This document shows, in pieces, positions 8,546 through 17,346 of a stretch of 64,000 bases of DNA. The stretch lies in assembly GCA_023418915.1 (NCBI GenBank), contig JAEZYU010000119.1, forward strand, positions 43,435-107,434, in the 5' to 3' direction. This DNA is from Bacillota bacterium (GTDB lineage Bacteria > Bacillota > Clostridia > Acetivibrionales > DTU013). The position numbers and the translations under genes were made by a program. Numbering within the stretch: the first letter of the stretch is position 1; every line of letters begins with the position of its first letter. A model generated the notes under the pieces. The model saw nothing but the letters and a program-made list of their open reading frames with translations. It was not told where the DNA came from and did not search any database.

Positions 8546-11500
8546 ATGAAAAAACTGTTCAATGACGGATGGAAATTCACAAAACAGCAGCCGGATACAC
8601 CTCCGGAGGCATTGGAGCAGAGCGGGGTGATGTGGTCTGATGTCGATCTGCCGCATGATTGGTTGATCTATGATACCAACAATCTGTATGAGACCGGTGA
8701 GGGATGGTATAAAAAAAGCTTTGCTCCGGGTGACATATCAAACAAAGTCGTCAGCATACGCTTCGAAGGCGTCTATATGGATACCACGGTTTTCATCAAC
8801 GGAAGCACAGCAGGCGAGTGGAAGTACGGCTACTCAACCTTCGAATTTGATATAACAGATTACCTGATACCAGGTGAAAACGAGATAATGGTCAGGGTGG
8901 TCTACCGGAGCCCAAACACCCGGTGGTACTCAGGTGCAGGCATTTACCGCAATGTGTGGCTGATTACAACTGAACCGGCTCACTTTGTGCCGGACGGCAT
9001 CTACATATCAGCTAAAAAGGGAAGCAGCGGCTGGAGCGTGGAAATCGAATCCGAGGTCACAGACCGGTCTGGTAAGTGCAGTAATGCTGTTATAAAGCAT
9101 TCCCTGATCAATTGCAGCGGTGATGTTACAGCCGTATGTGAACAGGATATCGCTCTGGACAGCAGGACAGCCATAGGCCGGCAGACGCTTTTTGTTGATG
9201 AGCCGCATTTATGGAGCATTGAAGATCCTTTTTTATATAAGATCAAATCTGAATTGATCATAGATGGAGCGGTAACAGATACGGCTATACAAAATTTCGG
9301 ATTCAGGACGCTCTGCTTTGACTGCAGCAAAGGTTTCTTCCTCAATGATGTCCATGTCAAGCTCCATGGAGTGTGTATGCACCATGATCTGGGAGCATTG
9401 GGCGCAGCTGTGAACAGGACGGCTCTGAAACGTCAGTTTGATATCCTCAAGGAGATGGGAGTAAATTCTATAAGGACCTCGCATAATATGCCATCGGTGG
9501 AATTGATGGACCTGGCCGATGAGACTGGCATACTGATAGTATCTGAAGCTTTCGATATGTGGGAGAGGAAAAAGACTGAATACGACTATGCCAGATTTTT
9601 CGGACAGTGGTGTGAGAAGGATGTGGCCAGCTGGATCAGAAGGGACAGGAACCGTCCGAGCATCATTATGTGGAGTATAGGTAATGAGATATATGATACG
9701 CATGCGGACGAAAGAGGGCTGGAGGTAACAAAGATGCTTCGTGACCTTGTGCTAAGGCACGATCCGAAGCAGAATGGTTATGTAACGATAGGCTCCAATT
9801 ATATGAGGTGGGAAAATGCGCAGCGGTGTGCGGAGGAACTGCCGGTGGCAGGATATAATTATGCGGAATCGCTGTATCATGAGCACCATAAAAAGTATCC
9901 GCACTGGGTCATTTATGGCAGTGAAACCGCATCGACCATACAAAGCAGGGGGATCTACCATTTTCCTGCCGGTATGACAGTGATGACCCATGAAGACGAG
10001 CAATGCTCCTCTTTGGACAACTGTACTACAGGCTGGGGGGCAAAAAATACCCAGTATAATATAATCGAAGACAGAGATGCCCAATTCTGTCTGGGTCAGT
10101 ATGTATGGTCCGGCTTTGACTATATCGGCGAGCCTACACCTTATTTTACAAAAAATTCATACTTCGGACAGATCGATACTGCAGGGTTCAGAAAGGATTC
10201 CTTTTACCTCTATCAGGCGGAGTGGACAGACTATAAGAAGCATCCGATGGTCCATATACTGCCGTACTGGGACTTTAATGAGGGTCAGATGATCGATATC
10301 AGGATTTATTCAAATGCACCCAAAACAGAGTTGTTTGTTAATAATGAATCAATGGGTGTTTATCAGATAGATCACGAAAACGGCAGACAGCTGAGCGGCG
10401 AATGGAGGATACCTTATCGCAGCGGTGTAATAAAGGCGGTTGCATTTGATGAGAATGACAGCATCATCGCAGTCGATACCCAAAGCTCATTCGGCGATGC
10501 CGCCAGGATAGTTCTGAAACCTGATAAAAGCAGTTTGAGAGCGGATGGATTTGATATGATCTTCGTTGAGATATCTATGGCGGACAGCGAAGACATCCCG
10601 GTCGCCAATGCCAACAACCGTGTGGAGGTCGAGGTCAGCGGAGCCGGTCGTTTGGTCGGTCTGGACAATGGAGACAGTACAGACTATGATCAGTACAAGG
10701 GGACCAGCAGGCGTCTTTTTTCAGGCAAGCTGCTGGCAATGGTAGCTGCACGGCAGGAACCTGGCGAGATAAGGTTCTGTGTTTCGTCGCTGGGGTTAGC
10801 GTCGGAGGAGATGACTTTCCAGGCACTGCCCTGTGAAAGGACCGAAGGTATATCTGCTTTGACTGAGAATACTAAATCCCTGCCTAATGATGAGATCCCA
10901 ATAAGAAAGATCGTACTGACAAATCACGGGTCGAAACACCTTGATAAGAAAAATCCAACAACCAGGGTAAGTGCCGCATTGCTGCCGGAAAACACGACGT
11001 ATGACGATATCGAATGGAAGGCTGTGACAGTAAGCGGGATCATCACTAATATAGCGAAAGTCGAATTGGATGGCACCGAAGCTTTGATAACCGCACTCGG
11101 AGACGGAGAGTTCCGACTTCGCTGCACTGCCCGGAATGGGTGTAAGACGCCGCAGGTCATATCAGAACTTGAATTCGAGATCAGTGGCCTGGGTGAGGCT
11201 GTTATTGATCCGTACCGCTTCGTGTCAGCGGGTTTGCACAATGCCGGCAGCAAGAAATTGCAAAGCGGACTGCAGGGCGGAGTGCAGACATCCGGGATCG
11301 GGCTGGAATATGTCGGCTTCAAAGGCCTGGATTTTGGCGACTATGGATCGGACGAGATAACGATACCGATATATTTTTTGAGCGATGATCCTACACCGAT
11401 CGAAATATGGGAAGGTATACCCGGAGATAAGGATGCTGTGCTGCTCCTTGAGACTGTTTACCATAAGAAGTGTGTCTACATCACATATCAGCCGGAAACC

Positions 11501-11962
11501 TACAAGCTTCCCAGAAGATTGAGGGGACTCACCACGCTGTGTATCGGTGCAAAGGACAAAGTGAATATTCAGGGCTTTAGGTTCACGCATTTTAAAAAGG
11601 CATATTCTAAGCTTTATGCAATTGAAAACACCAGGATATACGGTGATTCTTACAGTATCACCAAGGATGCAATAGAGAAGATAGGCAATAATGTCGCTCT
11701 GGAATTCGAGCAGATGGATTTTGACCGTGAGGGCTTTAAAAAGCTGGAGATATGCGGAAGATCACGTAATGACATAAACACTGTCAACATACATTTTGCA
11801 AACGATGACGAGGATATTATTCAGATAGTCGAAATACCATATTCAGATGATTACATAGAGCACGAATTTCTTGTGGAGAGCATATCCGGAAACAGGAAGG
11901 TAAGCTTCATGTTCATGCCCGGAAGCAATTTTGATTTCAAATGGTTCAGGTTCATAAAGTAA
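8546..11962 (+). CDS. Glycoside hydrolase family 2 enzyme (beta-galactosidase-like), long form
   Basis: 1138 residues; ATG after AAGGGGAGACAAA. The order is a sugar-binding jelly roll (residues ~1-150; LPHDWL, GAGIYRNVWL), an Ig-like domain, a TIM barrel with acid/base Glu381 in WSIGNE and the probable nucleophile Glu460 in IYGSE, a DUF4982-like sandwich (HILPYWDFNEGQ), then about 450 further residues ending in a carbohydrate-binding-like sandwich. No signal peptide or anchor is seen, so it is apparently cytoplasmic. Typical intracellular GH2 enzymes are shorter, and the C-terminal extension may bind polymer side chains. Beta-galactosidase is the most likely activity; beta-glucuronidase or alpha-L-arabinopyranosidase, both known in GH2, are alternatives given the arabinose context. 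Confidence 0.87.
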   Translation: MKKLFNDGWKFTKQQPDTPPEALEQSGVMWSDVDLPHDWLIYDTNNLYETGEGWYKKSFAPGDISNKVVSIRFEGVYMDTTVFINGSTAGEWKYGYSTFEFDITDYLIPGENEIMVRVVYRSPNTRWYSGAGIYRNVWLITTEPAHFVPDGIYISAKKGSSGWSVEIESEVTDRSGKCSNAVIKHSLINCSGDVTAVCEQDIALDSRTAIGRQTLFVDEPHLWSIEDPFLYKIKSELIIDGAVTDTAIQNFGFRTLCFDCSKGFFLNDVHVKLHGVCMHHDLGALGAAVNRTALKRQFDILKEMGVNSIRTSHNMPSVELMDLADETGILIVSEAFDMWERKKTEYDYARFFGQWCEKDVASWIRRDRNRPSIIMWSIGNEIYDTHADERGLEVTKMLRDLVLRHDPKQNGYVTIGSNYMRWENAQRCAEELPVAGYNYAESLYHEHHKKYPHWVIYGSETASTIQSRGIYHFPAGMTVMTHEDEQCSSLDNCTTGWGAKNTQYNIIEDRDAQFCLGQYVWSGFDYIGEPTPYFTKNSYFGQIDTAGFRKDSFYLYQAEWTDYKKHPMVHILPYWDFNEGQMIDIRIYSNAPKTELFVNNESMGVYQIDHENGRQLSGEWRIPYRSGVIKAVAFDENDSIIAVDTQSSFGDAARIVLKPDKSSLRADGFDMIFVEISMADSEDIPVANANNRVEVEVSGAGRLVGLDNGDSTDYDQYKGTSRRLFSGKLLAMVAARQEPGEIRFCVSSLGLASEEMTFQALPCERTEGISALTENTKSLPNDEIPIRKIVLTNHGSKHLDKKNPTTRVSAALLPENTTYDDIEWKAVTVSGIITNIAKVELDGTEALITALGDGEFRLRCTARNGCKTPQVISELEFEISGLGEAVIDPYRFVSAGLHNAGSKKLQSGLQGGVQTSGIGLEYVGFKGLDFGDYGSDEITIPIYFLSDDPTPIEIWEGIPGDKDAVLLLETVYHKKCVYITYQPETYKLPRRLRGLTTLCIGAKDKVNIQGFRFTHFKKAYSKLYAIENTRIYGDSYSITKDAIEKIGNNVALEFEQMDFDREGFKKLEICGRSRNDINTVNIHFANDDEDIIQIVEIPYSDDYIEHEFLVESISGNRKVSFMFMPGSNFDFKWFRFIK

Positions 11963-12025
11963 GGTATATTGGTATCATGGGGTAAGCGTATTCGGTTATA
12001 TAAAGTAAAGTATATCGGGTTATTG
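11953..12025 (+). repeat. Diverged duplication of the GH2 3' end
   Basis: The final GH2 codons and stop (CATAAAGTAAGGTATATTGG) recur about 46 bases downstream as TATAAAGTAAAGTATATCGG. This is a decayed tandem copy beyond the stop codon. Confidence 0.6.
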
Positions 12026-12177
12026 ATTTTTGGCATGTTGGTTTCTATATAGAATAGTGTATTCTATTTCATGTATAGATTTCAATAAAGTCAGTTAATA
12101 TGAAGATGAAGAGCGGGATAGCTGGCTAGAGAGTGCCGGGTATCATTATCAAGCAAAAGCGAACTTGGGAGGCTGCT

Positions 12178-13485
12178 ATGAATAAAAATGGTTTTGCACT
12201 AACTCCGCCAATGGGATGGAACAGCTATGATTATTATGACACTACTGTTACCGAAGACCAAATAAAAGCAAACGCTAAGGTCATGTCCGAACGCCTTAAG
12301 CAATATGGCTGGGAATATATCGTTGTCGACATCGAGTGGTATGCATATAATGCCGGCTCTGAGAGGGACAGATTTCAGTATATACCGTTTGGAAGGGTAG
12401 AGATCGATGAATACTCAAGGTTGCTTCCCTGTCCTGAACGTTTTCCTTCGTCTGAGGGAGGACTCGGCTTCAAACCGCTGGCAGATTATATACACAGTCT
12501 GGGGCTTAAGTTTGGGATACATATTATGCGCGGTATACCGAGAATTGCAGCTCATAATCATATGAGGGTGAAGGGGACTGACGCAATGGCTGGTGAAATA
12601 GCTGATCCGTACTCTATTTGTCACTGGAACCCGGATATGTATGGATTGAACGTGGAAAGAGACGGAGCGCAGCAGTATTATGACTCGCTGTTTGAACTAT
12701 ATGCAAAGTGGGGTGTTGACTTTGTCAAGTGTGACGATATTTGCAGACGCGATATGCCGTCTGCCAAAAGAGAGACAGAGATGCTCCATCACGCTATAGT
12801 GAATTGCGGGCGGCCGATCGTGCTGAGCCTGTCACCCGGACCTGCACTGGTCGATCAGGCCTGGCACTATCAAAGGTATGCGAACATGTGGAGGATAACG
12901 GATGATTTCTGGGACAACTGGCCGCTGCTTGTGAATATGTTCGAGCGGTGCGAAATGTGGCAGGATCATGTATCGCAGGGGTGCTGGCCGGATTGTGACA
13001 TGCTTCCGCTGGGATACATAGGAAAGGGTTTTGGGCAGGAGCGGTATACCAGGTTTACCAGGGATGAGCAGATTACAATGATGACGCTGTGGTGTCTGTT
13101 CAGGTCGCCCTTGATGCTTGGAGCCGAGCTGACAAAGCTCGACGAATGGACCGAAGGCATTATTACAAACAGCAGCGTGCTTAGGCTTTTGTTCCATTCA
13201 TGTTGCGCAAGGCAGATCACAAGAGACAATCATCAAGCCGCATGGGTCTGTGAGGATACGGATGGAGAGAGCTCTTATCTGGCTGTATTCAATCTGGATG
13301 ATGAAGAGCGCTGCATCACTGTATCTTCTGAAGAAGTGGAAATGGCGGGTATAAGCACATTTAGCAATAAGAGATTTAGAGAATTATGGAGCGGCGATAT
13401 CATAACGGGTGCCGGCGGCAGCAGCTTTGAAACTGTGGTACCGGCTCATGGAGCTAAGCTTTTCAAGTTTGAACTGCCGCAGTGA
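12178..13485 (+). CDS. Glycoside hydrolase family 27 (alpha-galactosidase / beta-L-arabinopyranosidase type)
   Basis: 435 residues. The N terminus ALTPPMGWNSYDYY is the clan GH-D signature. The catalytic nucleophile is Asp186 in VDFVKCDD and the acid/base lies in WRITDDFWDNW (Asp242 or Asp243). A C-terminal beta-sandwich follows. No signal peptide is visible. The true start is ATG 12178 after GGGAGGCTGCT; an in-frame GTG at 12133 lacks a site. GH27 includes alpha-galactosidases and beta-L-arabinopyranosidases, and the ara cluster makes both plausible. It probably works with the GH2 and GH43 enzymes on imported side-chain oligosaccharides. Confidence 0.88.
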   Translation: MNKNGFALTPPMGWNSYDYYDTTVTEDQIKANAKVMSERLKQYGWEYIVVDIEWYAYNAGSERDRFQYIPFGRVEIDEYSRLLPCPERFPSSEGGLGFKPLADYIHSLGLKFGIHIMRGIPRIAAHNHMRVKGTDAMAGEIADPYSICHWNPDMYGLNVERDGAQQYYDSLFELYAKWGVDFVKCDDICRRDMPSAKRETEMLHHAIVNCGRPIVLSLSPGPALVDQAWHYQRYANMWRITDDFWDNWPLLVNMFERCEMWQDHVSQGCWPDCDMLPLGYIGKGFGQERYTRFTRDEQITMMTLWCLFRSPLMLGAELTKLDEWTEGIITNSSVLRLLFHSCCARQITRDNHQAAWVCEDTDGESSYLAVFNLDDEERCITVSSEEVEMAGISTFSNKRFRELWSGDIITGAGGSSFETVVPAHGAKLFKFELPQ

Positions 13486-13691
13486 TGCTATTTCAGGCCG
13501 GATTGATACTGCTTTTGTACAGATCGATGATGATCTGGTTCATTTGGGACAGGTGAGGCTGGATTGTACAATATTACGAGAAGGCAGAAATATCTCGGTT
13601 CAATAAAAATACACTCCAGACGATTGGTTTCTCCTCTGATTGAGTGATTGAATTGATGATTTATATATTATTTGAATAGGGAGTTGATAGT

Positions 13692-14867
13692 ATGTTCGGC
13701 AATTCCGAGAGCATCTTTTTGAGGAAAGCAGTGAGAAAGGAAATAGACTGCGGAGGCATAGCAGGTGCGAACCTATTGGTAATGCACAAGGGGAAAGAGG
13801 TCTTCTATCACGATGATGGCTTTGCTGACATAGAAAAAAGGCTTCCGATAAAAAGGGACACGATCTTCAGATTGTATTCAATGACAAAGCCGGTCACGGC
13901 AGCAGCGGTGATGATACTGCTGGAACGGGGAGAACTTGATCTTTATGAGCCGGTGAGTAAATTCCTTGACGGCTTCAGTGCCCAGATGGTCTGTAAGGAT
14001 AGTAATCTGGTACCTGCCGAGAGGGAAGTGAATATAAAGGATCTGCTTTCCATGACGTCCGGATTGGTGTACCCTGATTCTGACATGGCCGGGCAGCAGG
14101 TCGGAATACTGTTTCAGTCACTTGATAGCAGACTGACAGGCGATGATCCCATTGGAACTATTGAAGCTATGAACATGCTCGGCAAATGCCCGTTGGCTTT
14201 CCAGCCCGGAACATCGTGGCGGTACGGTACATCGGCAGATGTGCTTGGAGCTGTGGTAGAGATCGTCAGCGGCATGCGATTCGGAGAGTTTCTCGAGAAT
14301 GAGATATTCAGGCCTCTGGGAATGAAGGATACTGCCTTCTGGGTGCCGGCTGCGAAAAGAGACCGTCTGGCCAATGCTTATGCAGCCGACGGAAAGGGAG
14401 GTCTGGAGCTTTATACCGGTAATAATCTTGCGGTCATCAGCAGTATGGACAGAGTCCCTGCGTTTGAATCCGGAGGTGCCGGACTGGCTTCCACGATAGA
14501 TGATTACGCCAGATTTGCTTCGATGCTGATGAATGAGGGCGAACTGGACGGAGTGCGGATACTATGGCCAAAAACAGTCAGGTATTTGTCTTCTGCAATG
14601 TTAAATGAAGTGCAGCAGAAGGGTTTCGACACATGGTTGAGTCTTTGCGGGCACAGCTATGGCAATTTGATGAGAGTTATGACTGAATGCAGCCGGGCAG
14701 GCATTGTGGGAAGCCCGGGAGAATATGGCTGGGACGGCTGGCTGGGTGCGTATTTCTGCAATTGTCCAAAGGACGATCTGACGTTCCTTTTTATGATGCA
14801 AAGGACAGATGCAGGCACGACTGCTCTGACCAGGAAACTGAGGAATATTATACTGAGTTCGATTTGA
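13692..14867 (+). CDS. Serine hydrolase of the beta-lactamase / class C esterase family
   Basis: 391 residues with the SxxK motif SMTK (Ser63, Lys66), the Tyr of the second motif in WRYGTSAD, and a late Gly-rich strand near GEYGWDGWLGAYF replacing the KTG/HTG box. The family (Pfam Beta-lactamase; EstB, D-aminopeptidase and penicillin-binding-like proteins) mostly hydrolyses esters or small peptides rather than beta-lactams. There is no signal sequence, so a cytoplasmic esterase is likely, possibly removing acetyl or feruloyl groups from the sugars handled by the preceding glycosidases; that is inference from context. A good site (AGGGAGTTGATAGT) precedes the ATG. Confidence 0.85.
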   Translation: MFGNSESIFLRKAVRKEIDCGGIAGANLLVMHKGKEVFYHDDGFADIEKRLPIKRDTIFRLYSMTKPVTAAAVMILLERGELDLYEPVSKFLDGFSAQMVCKDSNLVPAEREVNIKDLLSMTSGLVYPDSDMAGQQVGILFQSLDSRLTGDDPIGTIEAMNMLGKCPLAFQPGTSWRYGTSADVLGAVVEIVSGMRFGEFLENEIFRPLGMKDTAFWVPAAKRDRLANAYAADGKGGLELYTGNNLAVISSMDRVPAFESGGAGLASTIDDYARFASMLMNEGELDGVRILWPKTVRYLSSAMLNEVQQKGFDTWLSLCGHSYGNLMRVMTECSRAGIVGSPGEYGWDGWLGAYFCNCPKDDLTFLFMMQRTDAGTTALTRKLRNIILSSI

Positions 14868-14916
14868 CTGCTGAGTCAAATGATGAATGCTAAATAAATC
14901 CTAATCCGACTTGCTA

Positions 14917-15048
14917 AGTGGACAAAATTTCAAGTATAGGCCGATTTATTTGACATAATCTTATATAGAGTTTGATTATTGTTCAAAAAAACAGTTATTG
15001 TCCACATTTAGCTGTGGAATTTGTCCTATACCTGAAATTTTGTCCACT
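14917..15048. mobile_element. MITE-like element with 24-bp terminal inverted repeats
   Basis: The 24 bases at 14917-14940 are the inverted complement of 15025-15048 with a single mismatch (both ends read AGTGGACAAAATTTCA outward-in). The 132-bp unit contains an internal hairpin (TCCACA...TGTGGA) and no coding capacity, as expected of a non-autonomous transposon derivative. No clear target-site duplication was found. Confidence 0.65.
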
Positions 15049-15107
15049 CCGTCATTTTCAACTTAGGTCGTGAATTAGTCGTGAATGTGCAATGAGCGGA
15101 TTGTGAG

Positions 15108-15210
15108 GTGAGCCGTGAGAGTAGCAGTATGTGAGCCTTGAGAGCAGCAGTATGTGAGTTGTGAGAGTAGCAGTATGTGAGCCGTGAGAGTAGCAGTATG
15201 TGAGTCGTGC
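15108..15210 (+). repeat. 26-bp tandem repeat, four units
   Basis: Four slightly diverged copies of a unit resembling GTGAGAGTAGCAGTATGTGA lie head to tail, not in a gene. They have no unique spacers, so this is not CRISPR. Confidence 0.85.
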
Positions 15211-15387
15211 TATAAAGATTGACAAAAAGTTGACAATGTAGTAGGCTATATATGCTGAGTCCTGAGAATTGCCTTTGGATGAAGCAAAATATGAACAATT
15301 TAAAATAAATCAGTAACTGACGCCAAATACAGGGCTAAAGCGAGGCGGTTCTCGCAAAAAGCAGCAAAGGTTGAGGAAATTTTCAAA

Positions 15388-15440
15388 GATGAAAATTTCT
15401 TTAGAACTGATGTTATGAGGCGAAAGGCACAGCGATCATA
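15388..15440 (+). repeat. Second copy of the AT-rich hairpin repeat
   Basis: GGAAATTTTC and GAAAATTTC blocks followed by CTTTAGAACTGATGTTATGA, related to the element at 8161-8231 and to that before hydF. Confidence 0.45.
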
Positions 15441-15456
15441 TATCGATACGTAAATC

Positions 15457-15480
15457 GTGCGCCTTTCCGGGCGCATTTTT
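15457..15480 (+). terminator. Terminator-like hairpin
   Basis: TGCGCC pairs with GGCGCA across a 6-base loop and is followed by five T. No gene lies immediately upstream, so it may end a short non-coding transcript or the serine hydrolase message. Confidence 0.5.
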
Positions 15481-15713
15481 GTTGTGAGAAAAAAGAGGGC
15501 TTCGGCCTCTCCGGACTGTTAATGGATGGAGTTGGGTGCGACTGGGATAAGGTGAGTATGGTGAAGGACAAGCTGGCTGCGGAAATTGACAAGGTATATG
15601 TGAAGATGGAAGAAGCAAGGTGAGATGTGGATGGAGTCTTGTGCAGTGATAGGAAGAGGTAATCCGGTGATTGTCATGGTAAGTGAATCAAATAGATCTG
15701 GAGGTGCAGATGC

Positions 15714-16001
15714 ATGGAAACAAGAGTAGCAATTATAGGGATAATTGTAGAGGATCGTGATTCGACAGATAAGCTCAATGCGATCCTGCATGAGTATGGC
15801 AGCTATATAATAGGCAGGATGGGCTTGCCTTACAGAGAAAGAGGAATTAGCGTTATCAGTATTGCAATTGACGCTCCCAACGATATAATAAGCGCACTGT
15901 CAGGTAAAATAGGAAAGCTTGCCGGCGTAAGCGCAAAGGCTGCTTATTCAAAGGTATCGTTCAGAACAGATGATGGGGTAGATAATGAAACAGCTCATTG
16001 A
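15714..16001 (+). CDS. TM1266-type iron-only hydrogenase system regulator
   Basis: 95 residues with a ferredoxin-like, ACT/NikR-C-like fold pattern: METRVAIIGIIVEDRD, then the central GSYIIGRMGLPYRERGISVI. This matches the small TM1266 family that accompanies [FeFe]-hydrogenase maturation genes. It has no DNA-binding domain, and its role is thought to be regulatory or ligand sensing but is not settled. A GGAGG element lies nine bases before the ATG. Its 3' end overlaps the hydE start by 17 bases, so the two are translationally coupled. Confidence 0.85.
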   Translation: METRVAIIGIIVEDRDSTDKLNAILHEYGSYIIGRMGLPYRERGISVISIAIDAPNDIISALSGKIGKLAGVSAKAAYSKVSFRTDDGVDNETAH

Positions 16002-17127
16002 TAAGCTTTATCACACTGGCGAGCTTACGCCGGATGAATACAGGACATTGATAGACAACCGCAATAGTGAGATTTATGAGTATTTGTCCCAGAAAGCAAG
16101 AGATGTTACTACGGAAAATTACGGATATGATGTGTACATCAGAGGGCTTATTGAGTTTACAAATTATTGCAGAAACGACTGTTTCTATTGTGGCATCCGT
16201 AAAAGCAATAGCAGTGCAGATCGTTATCGGCTGAGTGACCGGGAGATAATGAAATGCTGCGAAACGGGGTATAGCCTCGGCTTCAGGACTTTTGTGCTTC
16301 AGGGAGGTGAAGATGGGTACTATACGGATGAGAGGATCGTCCGAATAATCCATTCCATAAAGAATGCATTTTCTGACTGTGCCGTCACGCTTTCGATCGG
16401 AGAAAGAAGTTATGATGCATACAAGGCTTTTTATAATGCCGGTGCAGATCGGTATCTGCTGCGTCATGAAACAGCAAATGAAGAGCACTATGCCAAACTC
16501 CATCCGCCGAGGATGTCGCTTCAAAACAGAAAAAAGTGCCTGTATGACCTTAAGGAAATAGGATACCAGGTAGGATGCGGAATCATGGTGGGTTCTCCAT
16601 ATCAAACAACAGACCATATTGTAGAAGACCTGTTGTTTATGAAGGAGCTTGGACCTCATATGGTCGGTATTGGGCCGTTTATTCCCCACCACAGTACGCA
16701 ATTTGCAGGTATGAAGGGCGGAACGCTGGAAATGACACTATTTTTACTTGCGATCATCAGACTGATGCTTCCTGAGGTTTTATTGCCCGCTACTACTGCG
16801 CTTGGTACTATTCATCGAGAAGGACGAGAAATGGGTATCCTTGCAGGTGCCAACGTCGTTATGCCTAATTTGTCACCAATAGGTGTCAGACAGAAATATT
16901 TGCTTTATGACAATAAGATCTGCACAGGGGATGAAGCGGCGGAATGCCGATACTGTCTTGAAAAAAGGATCGAGAGTATCGGTTACCACATAGCCGTATC
17001 CCGGGGAGATCACATAGCCGTATCCCGGGGAGATCACATAGCCGTATCCCGGGGAGATCACATAGCCATGACCCGGGGAGATCACATAGCCATGACCCGG
17101 AAAGACGGTACAGCCGCACTCCGGTAA
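15985..17127 (+). CDS. hydE: [FeFe]-hydrogenase maturation radical SAM enzyme HydE
   Basis: 380 residues. The radical SAM cluster motif CRNDCFYCG is at about residue 54, followed by FVLQGGEDG and the TIM-barrel strands of the HydE/BioB group. HydE acts with HydG and HydF to build the di-iron subcluster of the H-cluster in the cytoplasm. The conserved barrel ends around residue 333 (YCLEKRIESIGY). After that come five 8-residue repeats (HIAVSRGD or HIAMTRGD) and GTAALR, an extension not expected in HydE and encoded by a 24-bp tandem repeat. The start overlaps the upstream regulator gene. hydG and hydF follow on the same strand. Confidence 0.95.
   Translation: MKQLIDKLYHTGELTPDEYRTLIDNRNSEIYEYLSQKARDVTTENYGYDVYIRGLIEFTNYCRNDCFYCGIRKSNSSADRYRLSDREIMKCCETGYSLGFRTFVLQGGEDGYYTDERIVRIIHSIKNAFSDCAVTLSIGERSYDAYKAFYNAGADRYLLRHETANEEHYAKLHPPRMSLQNRKKCLYDLKEIGYQVGCGIMVGSPYQTTDHIVEDLLFMKELGPHMVGIGPFIPHHSTQFAGMKGGTLEMTLFLLAIIRLMLPEVLLPATTALGTIHREGREMGILAGANVVMPNLSPIGVRQKYLLYDNKICTGDEAAECRYCLEKRIESIGYHIAVSRGDHIAVSRGDHIAVSRGDHIAMTRGDHIAMTRKDGTAALR
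16987..17106 (+). repeat. 24-bp x5 tandem repeat forming the HydE C-terminal tail
   Basis: Five 24-bp units begin at 16987, 17011, 17035, 17059 and 17083. The first three are nearly identical, and the last two carry the same substitution (GTATCC to ATGACC). They are in frame and encode HIAVSRGD/HIAMTRGD. Confidence 0.95.
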
Positions 17128-17240
17128 AAACAGAGTATGTGACATGGAGAGACCGTACAGCGGTACCACTGAGAGTTTACAAAATATTTCATGGAGGTAC
17201 TGTTTAGGCGTTTTCCGCAGAACACAAATCGATCCTTTGA

Positions 17241-17325
17241 AAAACCGGTCTGACGACCGATTCCATCAGGGTCCCAAATACTGAAGGGAAAGATCGTCCC
17301 GACAACTTGGAGGGGCATCTGACCC
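17241..17325 (+). ncRNA. Structured leader RNA before hydG (candidate cis-regulatory RNA)
   Basis: The 219-base hydE-hydG gap contains nested helices: gggtc (17269-17273) with gaccc (17321-17325); directly inside, ccaa (17274-17277) with ttgg (17307-17310); and inside that ggga (17286-17289) with tccc (17297-17300). A separate 5-bp hairpin, cggtc/gaccg, lies at 17246-17259. The outer helix ends just before the hydG ribosome site (17332-17340). I do not recognise it as a known riboswitch class. Confidence 0.5.
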
Positions 17326-17346
17326 GAATAAGAGAGGGGTTTTATC

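Larger units (their letters stand above)
14868..15713. other. Repeat-rich intergenic region before the hydrogenase maturation genes
   Basis: 846 bases hold a MITE-like inverted-repeat element (14917-15048), a 26-bp tandem repeat (15108-15210), an AT-rich dispersed repeat (15388-15440) and a terminator-like hairpin (15457-15480). A possible 33-residue frame runs from ATG 15522 to TGA 15623 (ends VKDKLAAEIDKVYVKMEEAR) with no convincing ribosome site; I do not call it a gene. Confidence 0.6.

Noticed and set aside
15108..15210. CRISPR array
   Set aside because: Units are contiguous with no unique spacers and no cas genes; the same applies to 16987-17106 and 63170-63250.
17128..17346. TPP riboswitch before hydG (HydG resembles ThiH, and CTGAGAG appears at 17169)
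   Set aside because: The conserved TPP core elements are not present in the correct order.
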